Shown here piece by piece: positions 29,121 through 38,021 of a stretch of 64,000 bases of DNA. Both the position numbers and the translations under genes were made by a program. The notes below the pieces were generated by a model. The model saw only the letters and a program-made list of their open reading frames with translations. It did no database searches and was not told the DNA's origin. The DNA is from Andalucia godoyi (lineage: Eukaryota > Discoba > Jakobea > Jakobida > Andaluciidae): positions 1-64,000 of the forward strand of contig VRVR01000050.1 of the NCBI GenBank assembly GCA_009859145.1. Reading direction: 5' to 3'. How positions within the stretch are numbered: position 1 is the first letter of the stretch; each line of letters begins with the position of its first letter.

Positions 29121-30764
29121 CTATTGGAGCGATGTCAGGACCCGGTGCACCGCTCGGTGATCTGCGGCAATGACATCGGCTAGGGCATTCATGACCAGCA
29201 CGCCAGCATCAGTTCTTCCAAACGGCGTAATTGGCTGAAATTTCCCAATGATCGCATCATGCGTCGACCACGAATCGATCTCGACATCCAAGTGCCGCCA
29301 CGACAACGTGTGCAATCTCGAATGCATCCTTCGACAAACGATTGCTAGCATTTCCGAGTCCGTGACCAAGTCAAAATCATCTTCCGTCGCCGACGCACTC
29401 TGGCCATATTCGTCAACAGTGTTCCGATCCTCGTCGCTGATCCTGTCCACGGAGCTGTCGGAGATGACGGACGATGCATGGGTGTGTGAACGCGACATGG
29501 GATTGTCGACTATGTGCGCGTGCGAAAATGTAAACTGTGCTCTTCCAGACGGGCTCCCTGAATGTCCCGCAGAAACTCCATCCTCGCCCTTCTGCGACTG
29601 CGAGTGCAAGTCCAGCGTGAACGCACCGCACAAGACATCCACAGCGGCCACTCGACGAAGTGACGGGGAACAGCCACGCACCCGAACTGGAGTGACTCCG
29701 CGTCCCCATTGCACGGTTGCGTCGTACGGATTCTTGAGAGCAATCGCTGCTGAGCAAAACGGCACCTGAATATCATTCTTCACGTTGGACACTGCAGTGC
29801 GTGTCCCGAAACGGCTTAGCGCACGCATGTACACAGAGTCTGGTGTGCTCATTTCCACCAGCAACGGTCTGCGGACAGGAGGGGCTGCGACGTCTTTCGA
29901 GCTTATGCTGTTCACCTGATTCGTTGCTGCCGTTGAACCCGGTTCCGAGTCCGCGGGGACAGAAGGGGGATGCACGCCCCAGAAGAGATTATGCATCTTG
30001 GTCAACCCGGATTGAACCAGCGGTACGCCCCAAGAACTGCGTGCATTGGCGGTTTCTGCTTTTGGAAGAGAAGCCTGATTCAGCGTCGCGGCACTCGCAC
30101 TCAGCGTCGCGTCTGATGCTTGTGCACTCTCCGTTGACGGAGCTGCAGGCAGCAGCATCAGCAGATCGCGGCCGGTAGCACCGAACGCGAACCTCGTGAT
30201 TCCATGAACGAAGCTGTTGAACATGCCATACGACGCTCTTCGCGATCCGAGATGCGGACTTGCGACAGACACATACGACACAAACTGCACTTTAGAAGTC
30301 GTAAACAAGAACGGCACGTCGCTGAACAGCGCACCGATTGCATACCGAAAGTATATGCCGCCAAGCGAATGCCCAATGCAAGAAACACAGACATGCACAT
30401 CACTCCCGGACCCTGACTCCGGCTCCAACTGTGACCCGGACTCGAGCTCTGACACGGACTCGGCGCAACTCACGCATCCCAAATAATCCGCCACTTCCCG
30501 AGGACCTGGATCTGATAATGAAATGTGCATTGCAATTTCGAGCCGCATGGACTGTGCAATCCGCCGACCACCAGCCTCAATTCCCTGCCGCGTCAAAGCA
30601 AACCCGTCGTTCACATCCAGGTCAATGATCCGGACACAGTCTTTCATTTCCCGGTTGTCAGGATGCGAAAACGAGCGCAGAAGACCCGCAGAAAGCGATG
30701 ACAAATCCGTCGAATGGCCATGTAGCCCATGCGATAGAAACACAAGATGGACAACCCTGGTCAT
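29121..30764 (-). CDS. DUF676-family serine lipase/esterase
   Basis: A 547-residue alpha/beta-hydrolase of the DUF676 family (yeast Rog1 and related lipases). The opening HLVFLSHGLHGHSTDLSSL is the oxyanion-side first strand with its HG motif. CIGHSLGGIYFRYAIG (about residue 130-150) holds the nucleophile Ser in GHSLGG. NDIQVPFCSA likely carries the acidic residue and STHDAIIG the catalytic His. Between about 215 and 290, and 390 and 470, are polar Ser-rich inserts that lengthen the protein. No signal peptide, so a cytosolic or lipid-droplet/membrane-surface role is likely. Its substrate is unknown. Confidence 0.85.
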   Translation of the reverse strand: MTRVVHLVFLSHGLHGHSTDLSSLSAGLLRSFSHPDNREMKDCVRIIDLDVNDGFALTRQGIEAGGRRIAQSMRLEIAMHISLSDPGPREVADYLGCVSCAESVSELESGSQLEPESGSGSDVHVCVSCIGHSLGGIYFRYAIGALFSDVPFLFTTSKVQFVSYVSVASPHLGSRRASYGMFNSFVHGITRFAFGATGRDLLMLLPAAPSTESAQASDATLSASAATLNQASLPKAETANARSSWGVPLVQSGLTKMHNLFWGVHPPSVPADSEPGSTAATNQVNSISSKDVAAPPVRRPLLVEMSTPDSVYMRALSRFGTRTAVSNVKNDIQVPFCSAAIALKNPYDATVQWGRGVTPVRVRGCSPSLRRVAAVDVLCGAFTLDLHSQSQKGEDGVSAGHSGSPSGRAQFTFSHAHIVDNPMSRSHTHASSVISDSSVDRISDEDRNTVDEYGQSASATEDDFDLVTDSEMLAIVCRRMHSRLHTLSWRHLDVEIDSWSTHDAIIGKFQPITPFGRTDAGVLVMNALADVIAADHRAVHRVLTSLQ

Positions 30765-31217
30765 TCTGCTGGTCGCTGAAACAAATACTATAGTGTAGGT
30801 GTCTCCCCGGAGATTCAGTACGCGTGCTGGGGTTGCTCCACAGTATGTCCTCCTAGATTCGGATAAACAAAGCGCAATAGTGTATTAAATTGCTTCTATG
30901 CTGGCGATGCAAAAACCCATGAAACTCGGAAAGAGGAGGAGAAGAACAACAAGATCATAGATCTAAATCTAAAAACGATTCGTCTTTTTGCTTGTGGAAC
31001 TTCTTGCCTCAAGAAAGACGAGCACAGTTGAGTAGGAGGGAAGTCGAGCATCGGGGATTTCAAAACCCTCAAAATCGCCGATTTTGGGCAGCCTTCGTGC
31101 TTTCGCAGCTCTGCAGTTCTGCACCAGTTTCCGCGGGAGTTCCCGGCATTCCGCCTGCTCGTCGTGTTTTCTTTTTGTAAGCCGACCGAAGGAGTCGATT
31201 GAAAAGAAGAGTCGAAA
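30765..31217. other. Divergent promoter region with a 17-nt palindrome
   Basis: Spacer between two divergently transcribed genes (lipase and choline/ethanolamine kinase). Near its centre CAAAATCG and CGATTTTG flank a single C at 31070-31086, a perfect inverted repeat. No gene is supported. Confidence 0.5.
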
Positions 31218-32492
31218 ATGGGTTCTATTGGCGCGCATCCGAACACACATGTGTTAAAGGAGTGCTCCATGGATGATTTCCATCACCAGGTATTTCGACT
31301 CGTATGCGACAGTCTTCCTGAGTATTCAGCGGCACTGAAACATGGATATTCGTTGAAGCGGATTGAATCTGGAATGTCGAATGATCTCGTTGTTGTGTCT
31401 CCTGTCTCGCATTTTGAGTGTTCGGACAGTCATAGTACCCATCCCCCATCCTCCTCCAACTTCTCTTCTTCTTCTTCCTCCTCCTCCTCGTCGTCGTCGC
31501 CGTCGTCATTGTCGCCGCAGCATCGGCTTCAGGATCAGCGTCCACAGCCGTCTGTGCTGGTTCGGATATACAAGTCAAAAAACATGAATTCGACAGAACG
31601 AGAAGAGTTTGTTGCGGATTTCGTGAGCAAGACTGGTTTCGGCCCGCGCATCTACTCGCTGTTTGACGATCCTGTGCTTGGAAAAGGCAGGATCGAGGAG
31701 TTTTGGCAGGCTCACAGATCTCTGAGTGTCGTGGAGCTATCAAGGTTTCGACGATCTATTGCGCGTTTGATGGGACTGTTTCACAGAGAATGTGCACCGT
31801 TGCTCTCCTCTTGGTCGTCGAAATGCTCCCTGCCGCGAAGTTCTTCCGATGGCGGTAACTGCAGTGGTGGGAATGGCAGTGCGGGCTTGCGGGACCACTC
31901 CTTTCATTTCTTGTACCGATGGGTCGACTTGGCCCGCAATCATCCGGAAGCGTCAAAGTGGGACTGGAGGGACATCGATGCCTTTCTGAACGACCACGTG
32001 GCCGAAGTCCGAAGCCTGGACTGCACTGTCATGTGCCACTCCGACATTCAAGAACTCAACTTGTTGGTGCCGGATGTCCATGCAGAAGCGGCCGACGACT
32101 CCGTGGATCACCCAGACCCTGCATCAGTCCGTCTGATTGATTATGAATATGCACAGCCTGCCCATCCTGCACTGGATATTGCAAACTACTTTGTTGAATG
32201 CTGCATCGATAACATTTCCCAGCGAGTCGACAGACGGTCCTATCCGTGTGTGGAAGAGCGGTACCAATTTTACGTGGAGTACTTGAAGCATTCTCCAGAC
32301 CATGTGGCACAGCGGTACACAGAGCTCGATGAGCTGGATGCAGTGGTCCATGTGTGTTGTGGTGTTTCGCATCTGCAATGGGCTTCTTGGGCGATCGTCA
32401 AGGGATACCTGCAGTACGCGGAAAATCGCCTCTCGTGGTTTCGAGACCACCTTGCAGACCATCCGTTTTCGCCCATCCAGACTCAGCTCTAA
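31218..32492 (+). CDS. Choline/ethanolamine kinase
   Basis: A 424-residue kinase of the first step of the Kennedy pathway, phosphorylating choline or ethanolamine for phospholipid synthesis. The carboxy half has the catalytic Brenner motif in the form CHSDIQELNLLV and the metal-site choline kinase motif LIDYEYAQPAHPALDIANYF. The substituted Ser where most members have Asn (HND) is noted. KTGFGPRIYSLFDD and WVDLARNHPEASKWDW are also typical. A Ser/Pro-rich insert at about 70-100 interrupts the N lobe. Choline versus ethanolamine preference cannot be decided. The stop is followed at once by a 63-nt TAG repeat. Confidence 0.92.
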   Translation: MGSIGAHPNTHVLKECSMDDFHHQVFRLVCDSLPEYSAALKHGYSLKRIESGMSNDLVVVSPVSHFECSDSHSTHPPSSSNFSSSSSSSSSSSSPSSLSPQHRLQDQRPQPSVLVRIYKSKNMNSTEREEFVADFVSKTGFGPRIYSLFDDPVLGKGRIEEFWQAHRSLSVVELSRFRRSIARLMGLFHRECAPLLSSWSSKCSLPRSSSDGGNCSGGNGSAGLRDHSFHFLYRWVDLARNHPEASKWDWRDIDAFLNDHVAEVRSLDCTVMCHSDIQELNLLVPDVHAEAADDSVDHPDPASVRLIDYEYAQPAHPALDIANYFVECCIDNISQRVDRRSYPCVEERYQFYVEYLKHSPDHVAQRYTELDELDAVVHVCCGVSHLQWASWAIVKGYLQYAENRLSWFRDHLADHPFSPIQTQL

Positions 32493-32493
32493 A

Positions 32494-32556
<63 letters not shown>

Positions 32557-32580
32557 AAGAAGAAGAAGAAGAAGAAGAAA
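32494..32580. repeat. TAG then AAG trinucleotide microsatellite
   Basis: Twenty-one TAG units at 32494-32556 begin 2 nt after the kinase TAA stop codon, then an AAG run to about 32580. They would lie in the 3' UTR. Confidence 0.95.
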
Positions 32581-32901
32581 AAGAAGAGGATGATGATGAT
32601 GAAGAGGAGGAAGGAAAAAAGAAGGAAAAAAGAGGGCGGAGTGGCGCATTGACCATGAGACCAGACAAAGTGACAAGACCACTCCGCATTTTGATGATGG
32701 TTATTGCCATCATTCTTATTTATGAACGCATCACCCCCAGTTCTCTTTTCTCTTCATTGACTCGCCAGTCGGCGGTTGCGCATTTGCTCTCCTTTCGTCT
32801 CGCAACTCTGGGGTTCGAGAACGGCGAGATCTCCTGCTGTCCACACGACCCATTCGCACATGACGCATTCGATTCGCATACGCCTCCATGGTGCACGAAA
32901 C
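32581..32901. other. Intergenic between kinase 3' end and F4
   Basis: No gene recognised. Purine-rich up to about 32640, then unique sequence up to the F4 boundary. Confidence 0.4.
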
Positions 32902-33160
32902 ATGGGGGCTGATCATTGCTGACTATCCATGTATGCAGTCTGACGTCGGAGCTGAATGGGAATTCATTCCAGAAGAGGGGGGTGCTAGGCCCCAGTACGC
33001 CGAAGCATTCTTCCAATCGACGTTGCGCGTACTATTCCAATCTCTCGATCCAGAGAGGAACATCGGAATGACGATGTGCTCAGGCCTGCATGAAAAAGAC
33101 GAACGGAAAGAGCATTGTCTGAAATTTCTGGGTGAGCATGACAAAGTACTGTAATTGTGC
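32902..33160 (-). mobile_element. Highly decayed Fanzor/TnpB-like relic, copy F4
   Basis: On the minus strand SRDWNSTRNVDWKNASAYWG, followed by LAPPS, parallels the DRDWNGARNIYLRN and GGLPPS ends of F3, and FRCSSLDRE in another frame retains one zinc-ribbon fragment. The right end has a degraded stem with a GCAA loop at 32907-32928, in the same place as the F3 hairpin. Only the last 250 nt of the element can be recognised. Confidence 0.6.
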
Positions 33161-33608
33161 CTGCAGTACGATGGATGGATGCTCCCAAAGCGGTGCTAAA
33201 TTCTCCTCTCTCGTTTTCTTAATTATTATCATCATTATCATTTTTATTTTATTTTTTTGCTTTCCTCTGGGTTTCTCTTTTCCGCCACCAATCAGACTGA
33301 ACTTCATTTCCTTCTTTAACATCTCATTAGTTTCTTCTCGTTGCTGTTCTTCTCTGCAGATCGATGAGTTGACGTTTCATTATCGTTTGATTCGACCTTT
33401 TTCAGCGACCTTTTATTAATTTCTATTTATTATCATTATTGCTATTATCTGTTTTTCTTTTTTTTTTGTTTGCCGGTTTAAGAGTTTTCGTTTTGTCATT
33501 ATTGCCATTTGGCATTATTTATCGTTGTTATTGTTATTGTTACTGCTGTTGCTACCGGTACCAATTGTGATTGATTGATATATATATTTTTGAATATTGA
33601 ACTGTGAA
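33161..33608. other. T-rich region upstream of the Yak1-like kinase
   Basis: Very T-rich with ATTATTATC and TTGTTATTG runs; no gene. Likely promoter and 5' UTR of the kinase. Confidence 0.45.
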
Positions 33609-36600
33609 ATGATGTTGAACAGTGTTTCTGCTTCTGCGTCTGCGTCTGGGGCTTGGACGAGGTACAAGAGGCCTCCTGTTTCGTTTGATCCTGGGACATC
33701 CGATAGCAGTCGGCCGCCACTGGAAGAAAAGGCGCCGCCGTGTCCTTCACACATTTCTTCGAATGGGTCCACTAGCTCAATGACGAATCCTGCAACCTCG
33801 TCGATTTCGTCTGGGTCCTCCGGCCCGAAAGATGCGTACAGCCGGAGAATCCCGCTCGCCACACAGCATGTTTACAGGATACCTAGGAAACAACGCATTC
33901 TGCAATCGCTTTCTGTGTCGATCAGCAAGACGTACACTGCGTGCAAAGGTCCTTTGCTGATTGCAGACGTTTCACAGGCGCGACCTCGCCAGTGTCTCAC
34001 AGAACCATCCGTTCCGGTGAGCAACGATGGTGTGGACAATGAAAACCACGACATGCTGCTGTTCGTCAATGATGTGATTACGTCGTCGACGTCCGGTGCG
34101 CAGTTCAGAATACTCAGTATGCTTGGAAAGGGTACGTTTGGCCAGGTGGTGAAGGTAGAAGTTGCTTCGCTTCCTGCAAATACCGCACAGAGAGCCCCGT
34201 ACCTCGCAAAGACCAACCATCAGGATGGCAACAGCGGACCGTCAGCCATGGTTGACTCTTACTCGTCGTCCTTGGCTTCCTCTCCAATCGCATTTTCGCC
34301 TCCTTCTTATTCGTCATCGTCATCGTCGGCGTCATCGTCGGCGTCGGCGTCGTCAGCGTCATCTTCATTCTTGGCATCAGGAGCGGCATCGATGGCACAA
34401 GCTGCTTCGTCGTCTTCATCGTCTTCCTCGCCATCGCCGATCATGGGACAGACCACACATTTCAGAAGAAATTCTCCCGTGAAGAGTGTTGCGCTCAAGG
34501 TGATCAAGAACAAGCCGGAGTACACGAGGCAGTCCCTCACGGAAGTTCACATGCTGACACACTTGCTTCCGAAAAATGATCACATTGTGGAGATTCTCGA
34601 GTCGTTTTACTTCAGAGGACATTTGTGCATTGTTTTTGAAGAATGCGGCCTGGATTTGTATGCTCTGATGAAGAAGAATCGATATCACGGCTTATCGCTC
34701 ACGACCGTTCGAGTGTTTGTCCGACAGATTTTGGATGCGTTGGTGGTCCTGTACTCCCATTTTGTTGTCCATTGCGATTTGAAGCCAGAAAACATTTTGC
34801 TGGCAGACGATCAGTCGGTTCGTGTCAAGGTTGTCGATTTTGGCTCTGCTGCCACAGAAGGGGTGCTGGACGCATACTATTATTACGTTCAGTCTCGTTT
34901 TTACCGTGCCCCGGAAGTGCTGATCGGCTGTTCGTACGATTGCCTTGTCGATATGTGGTCTCTCGGCTGCATTGTTCTGGAGTTGTTTATCGGTATTCCT
35001 ATTTTCCCGGGCGCATCCCAGTACGATCAACTGCGTAGAATTGTGTCGATTTGCGGCCCTCCCCCTGATGACCTGCTCACGGGCTCTGCCTACAAGGACC
35101 ACTTCTTCCGAATCGTTTGTGTCGATCCCAGACGACACACTCTGTCGTATGCATTCAAGAGTCGTGATGAGTTTTGCGCCGAAAATCCTGCAGAAATCAA
35201 CATTGCTCACAAGCAGTATCATCGATACGACTCTCTCGAAGATATTGTGATGCACAGTGCTCCCGAAGTAGTTATCCTGGAGGAGGATGCCTCCGCTGAG
35301 CCTCTTGGGAGAGGAGTTGTTCCCCCCAAACCATTGCAGTTCGCATCGAAGGCGGACGAAGAGCGGTATCATGAGCGTCGGGTGTTTCTGCATCTAGTCC
35401 GAGGGCTTCTGTGTGTCGATCCTCGCAAACGCTGGAGTCCATACCAAGCACTCACGCATCCGTTTGTGACAGGCGAGATCGTCTCTTTGGAACAGCTCGA
35501 TGCTTGGCAGCCGTCCCCGTCTCTCCGACGGGATTCTCGCATTTTCAGACACGAGAAACATGTTCCGGCACTGTATGTCCAGCCAACATCAGGCACTGCT
35601 GGCCCGGGGCTGGCAATTGCTGGACCGCAACCCAGCGGATCAATGCTGATGCAGGAACCGGTCATGTCGGCGACATCGGTTATGCCTGGATCCGTTGGAG
35701 AGGACGGTCGACCTCGCACATCATCGCTGTCTCAAGGAGGCCCGACCGTCGGAGTGGATCCTCGACGTGGGTTTTATGGTTCCGCTTCACAAGTTCCGAT
35801 GCCAATTGGTTCGTCTGCCTATGCGTATCACAGTCAGCCTGCCCACGGATTCTCGAATGGCTATCCACAGACTGTGAGCGGCCAGCTGTGGCACGGAGCG
35901 GGTGCTCCTTCTCAGATGCCGTTTGGAACATCCTACAGTTCACCATCATCTGGAGGAGCCATGACACAGAGTTCCCTGGGTGGAGGATATCACGTGCGGG
36001 GCCCCTCGGATCTCGGCATTTCTCCGCAACTCCTTCCAGGTATGAATCACCCGCAAGGCATGGCAAGCCGGACGATTTCCGATGCGTACGGGTCGTCTCC
36101 GCCAGCAAGCGCCGTGTGGGTGGACGGAATGGGAATGGTCAACGGCGTAGACCGAGGGTCGTCATCGTCCTTTCCTACCGACTCTGTTTCTGCATTTGGT
36201 GCGTCCATTCCAGTGCTCGATTCTCGAGGTGCTGGATACGGTAGTCTGCAACCAGACAAGGACCCAGTGTACTATGGACCTGGCCACGGGTACTATGTGC
36301 ATCACCTGCAGCAGCAGTTTGAACCACATGCTCATCAGCAATTCGCATACAATCCGTATCCGTCACACGCAGAACCGTCGACGTTTTCTGGGTACAATTA
36401 CGCGCACAGCGCAGGGAGCTCTTTGTCTTCGTCTGGTTCCCGTGATCGATCGCTGACTCGGCATGGTCAGCCTATTGTTGCTCAGACGCCTGCGTCTTCA
36501 CCAGGCATGTCGTTCCAGCCGCCAGCAGCATCGCAAATTCCACTGGGTGCAAATCACGGTGCTTCTCACAGGCAGGGTGGTGCTGGTGCTGGTGCTGGTG

Positions 36601-37421
36601 CAATGCAGTCTCAGGGCTTTGATGGACAAGATGTTCAATCCGCGTGGCAGCATGTTCCGCAGCAGCAGCAGCATCAATGGACAAGTCGTTCGAGTGCGCA
36701 TGTACACAACTATACACTTTCGTACCAGCATCCTCCGCACAGCTATTCTAACCAGCGCTGGAGTTCCGGAAGTACTGCGTTCCGTCCAGTGGGTTCTTCA
36801 CATTCTCGACGGAATTCTGGAACTGCTGGTCTACAGCAACCCATGCATGATGTACAATCGGCTGCCCCACAGTCGGCACTGCCCATGCCAGTGCATCAAG
36901 GTCATCCGCATCCACAAGCACATGCACAAGCACAAGCACAAGCACAAGTACATGTGAACCAGCAGCAACCACAACATTTGGCAAGATCGCATCCACAACA
37001 GCACCTGCAACTGCCGTACGATGGTCAGCATCGACAACACCGGAGGCAACAACGCAGTCCCGGCGACCATAATGGCAACGGGCAGCACGCGCGGCATCGT
37101 GGGCCTCCATCGGGCACTTCCCCTTCATCGCTAGATCGAACAGAATGGGATCCAATGTTTCGCCAAAGCCCGGATGACGATTCCTCGCGGTCGATCGTGG
37201 TTTCACCGTCTTCCTCCTTATCTTCAGACGCTGATATCTCCAGTGCTGGCTCGTCAGCATCTCGGCCTTCGGCAATGTTTGATGGGCATTTAAAGGCAGC
37301 TCGTGGCAGGTCTCACGGGTCTCGTCGTCTGATGCCAAAACATCGCCATGGTGGTCGTCCACATTCTGGATCTGCAGCGGATGGCTCTGGGACCGTTTCT
37401 CCCCAGAGTCCCTCGTCATGA
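33609..37421 (+). CDS. Yak1/DYRK-family protein kinase
   Basis: A 1270-residue kinase of the Yak1 subgroup, which couples nutrient state to growth and stress responses. Kinase motifs: glycine loop GKGTFGQV (173), VALKVIKNK with the ATP lysine K297, HCDLKPENILL with catalytic D390, VVDFGSA, and the activation loop YYYVQSRFYRAPEVL with the DYRK-type autophosphorylated tyrosine pattern. Normally about 15-20 residues separate the glycine loop from the lysine. Here about 119 do, owing to a Ser-rich insert between strands beta2 and beta3. The last 620 residues are Ser/Gln/His/Pro-rich, with repeats such as QAQAQAQ, and probably disordered. Start ATG at 33609; an upstream in-frame TTG is not a start. 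Confidence 0.93.
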   Translation: MMLNSVSASASASGAWTRYKRPPVSFDPGTSDSSRPPLEEKAPPCPSHISSNGSTSSMTNPATSSISSGSSGPKDAYSRRIPLATQHVYRIPRKQRILQSLSVSISKTYTACKGPLLIADVSQARPRQCLTEPSVPVSNDGVDNENHDMLLFVNDVITSSTSGAQFRILSMLGKGTFGQVVKVEVASLPANTAQRAPYLAKTNHQDGNSGPSAMVDSYSSSLASSPIAFSPPSYSSSSSSASSSASASSASSSFLASGAASMAQAASSSSSSSSPSPIMGQTTHFRRNSPVKSVALKVIKNKPEYTRQSLTEVHMLTHLLPKNDHIVEILESFYFRGHLCIVFEECGLDLYALMKKNRYHGLSLTTVRVFVRQILDALVVLYSHFVVHCDLKPENILLADDQSVRVKVVDFGSAATEGVLDAYYYYVQSRFYRAPEVLIGCSYDCLVDMWSLGCIVLELFIGIPIFPGASQYDQLRRIVSICGPPPDDLLTGSAYKDHFFRIVCVDPRRHTLSYAFKSRDEFCAENPAEINIAHKQYHRYDSLEDIVMHSAPEVVILEEDASAEPLGRGVVPPKPLQFASKADEERYHERRVFLHLVRGLLCVDPRKRWSPYQALTHPFVTGEIVSLEQLDAWQPSPSLRRDSRIFRHEKHVPALYVQPTSGTAGPGLAIAGPQPSGSMLMQEPVMSATSVMPGSVGEDGRPRTSSLSQGGPTVGVDPRRGFYGSASQVPMPIGSSAYAYHSQPAHGFSNGYPQTVSGQLWHGAGAPSQMPFGTSYSSPSSGGAMTQSSLGGGYHVRGPSDLGISPQLLPGMNHPQGMASRTISDAYGSSPPASAVWVDGMGMVNGVDRGSSSSFPTDSVSAFGASIPVLDSRGAGYGSLQPDKDPVYYGPGHGYYVHHLQQQFEPHAHQQFAYNPYPSHAEPSTFSGYNYAHSAGSSLSSSGSRDRSLTRHGQPIVAQTPASSPGMSFQPPAASQIPLGANHGASHRQGGAGAGAGAMQSQGFDGQDVQSAWQHVPQQQQHQWTSRSSAHVHNYTLSYQHPPHSYSNQRWSSGSTAFRPVGSSHSRRNSGTAGLQQPMHDVQSAAPQSALPMPVHQGHPHPQAHAQAQAQAQVHVNQQQPQHLARSHPQQHLQLPYDGQHRQHRRQQRSPGDHNGNGQHARHRGPPSGTSPSSLDRTEWDPMFRQSPDDDSSRSIVVSPSSSLSSDADISSAGSSASRPSAMFDGHLKAARGRSHGSRRLMPKHRHGGRPHSGSAADGSGTVSPQSPSS

Positions 37422-38021
37422 CGAGATCTGCAGTGTCCTACATTTCTTTGTGTGTTGAATTGTCCTTGTTTTCCCCCCTTTCTTCTTCTTCTCCTTCTTC
37501 TTCTTCTTCTTCTTCTTCTTCTTCTCCCGCATTCCAATAGTTTCATGTTCACGATGTTTTGGTCAACGCCTGTTTTCTTGTCCAATATTTGGATATTCCG
37601 ATTTCTAGGCCCATTTTCAGCCATTGCCCGTCAGCAACAAAAAGGCTAGGAGAAGAAAAAGGAGCTTCGACTGGCTGCTTGGCGTTCTTCAAGAATGCCA
37701 GCTTCCAGACGTCAAGGTTCTCAAACCGGAGCCGCAGAGTCTACTGGAAAGGCATCCAGTGCTTCGTCTTTCGGCACGCTTGCGACCACGGTTCCATCCT
37801 CACGTCCGCGAGCGTGTTCCCTCGCCAGAACCGTTCGTAATATACGAGTCGGTGCCTTTCTGCCAGTGCGATGCTGAAACACACAAGAAAAATAAAAAAT
37901 AAAACAACAACAGAAGTTTCGCTGGTCGATCTTTCCTCCGTTCTGTTACCACTGGTGTCCCCAGCGAGCCCAAAATAAAATAAATAAATAAATAAAAAGA
38001 ATTCTACTATTTTACACACAG
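37422..38021. other. Convergent intergenic region
   Basis: Between the kinase and NOB1 stops. Contains a TTC repeat at about 37480-37524 and an AAATAAATAAAT stretch near 37975. A short open stretch at about 37624-37880 has no recognisable homology and is not called. Confidence 0.45.

Noticed and set aside
37624-37902. ORF in the kinase/NOB1 spacer
   Set aside because: Overlaps convergent 3' UTRs, several overlapping short frames, no recognisable features.
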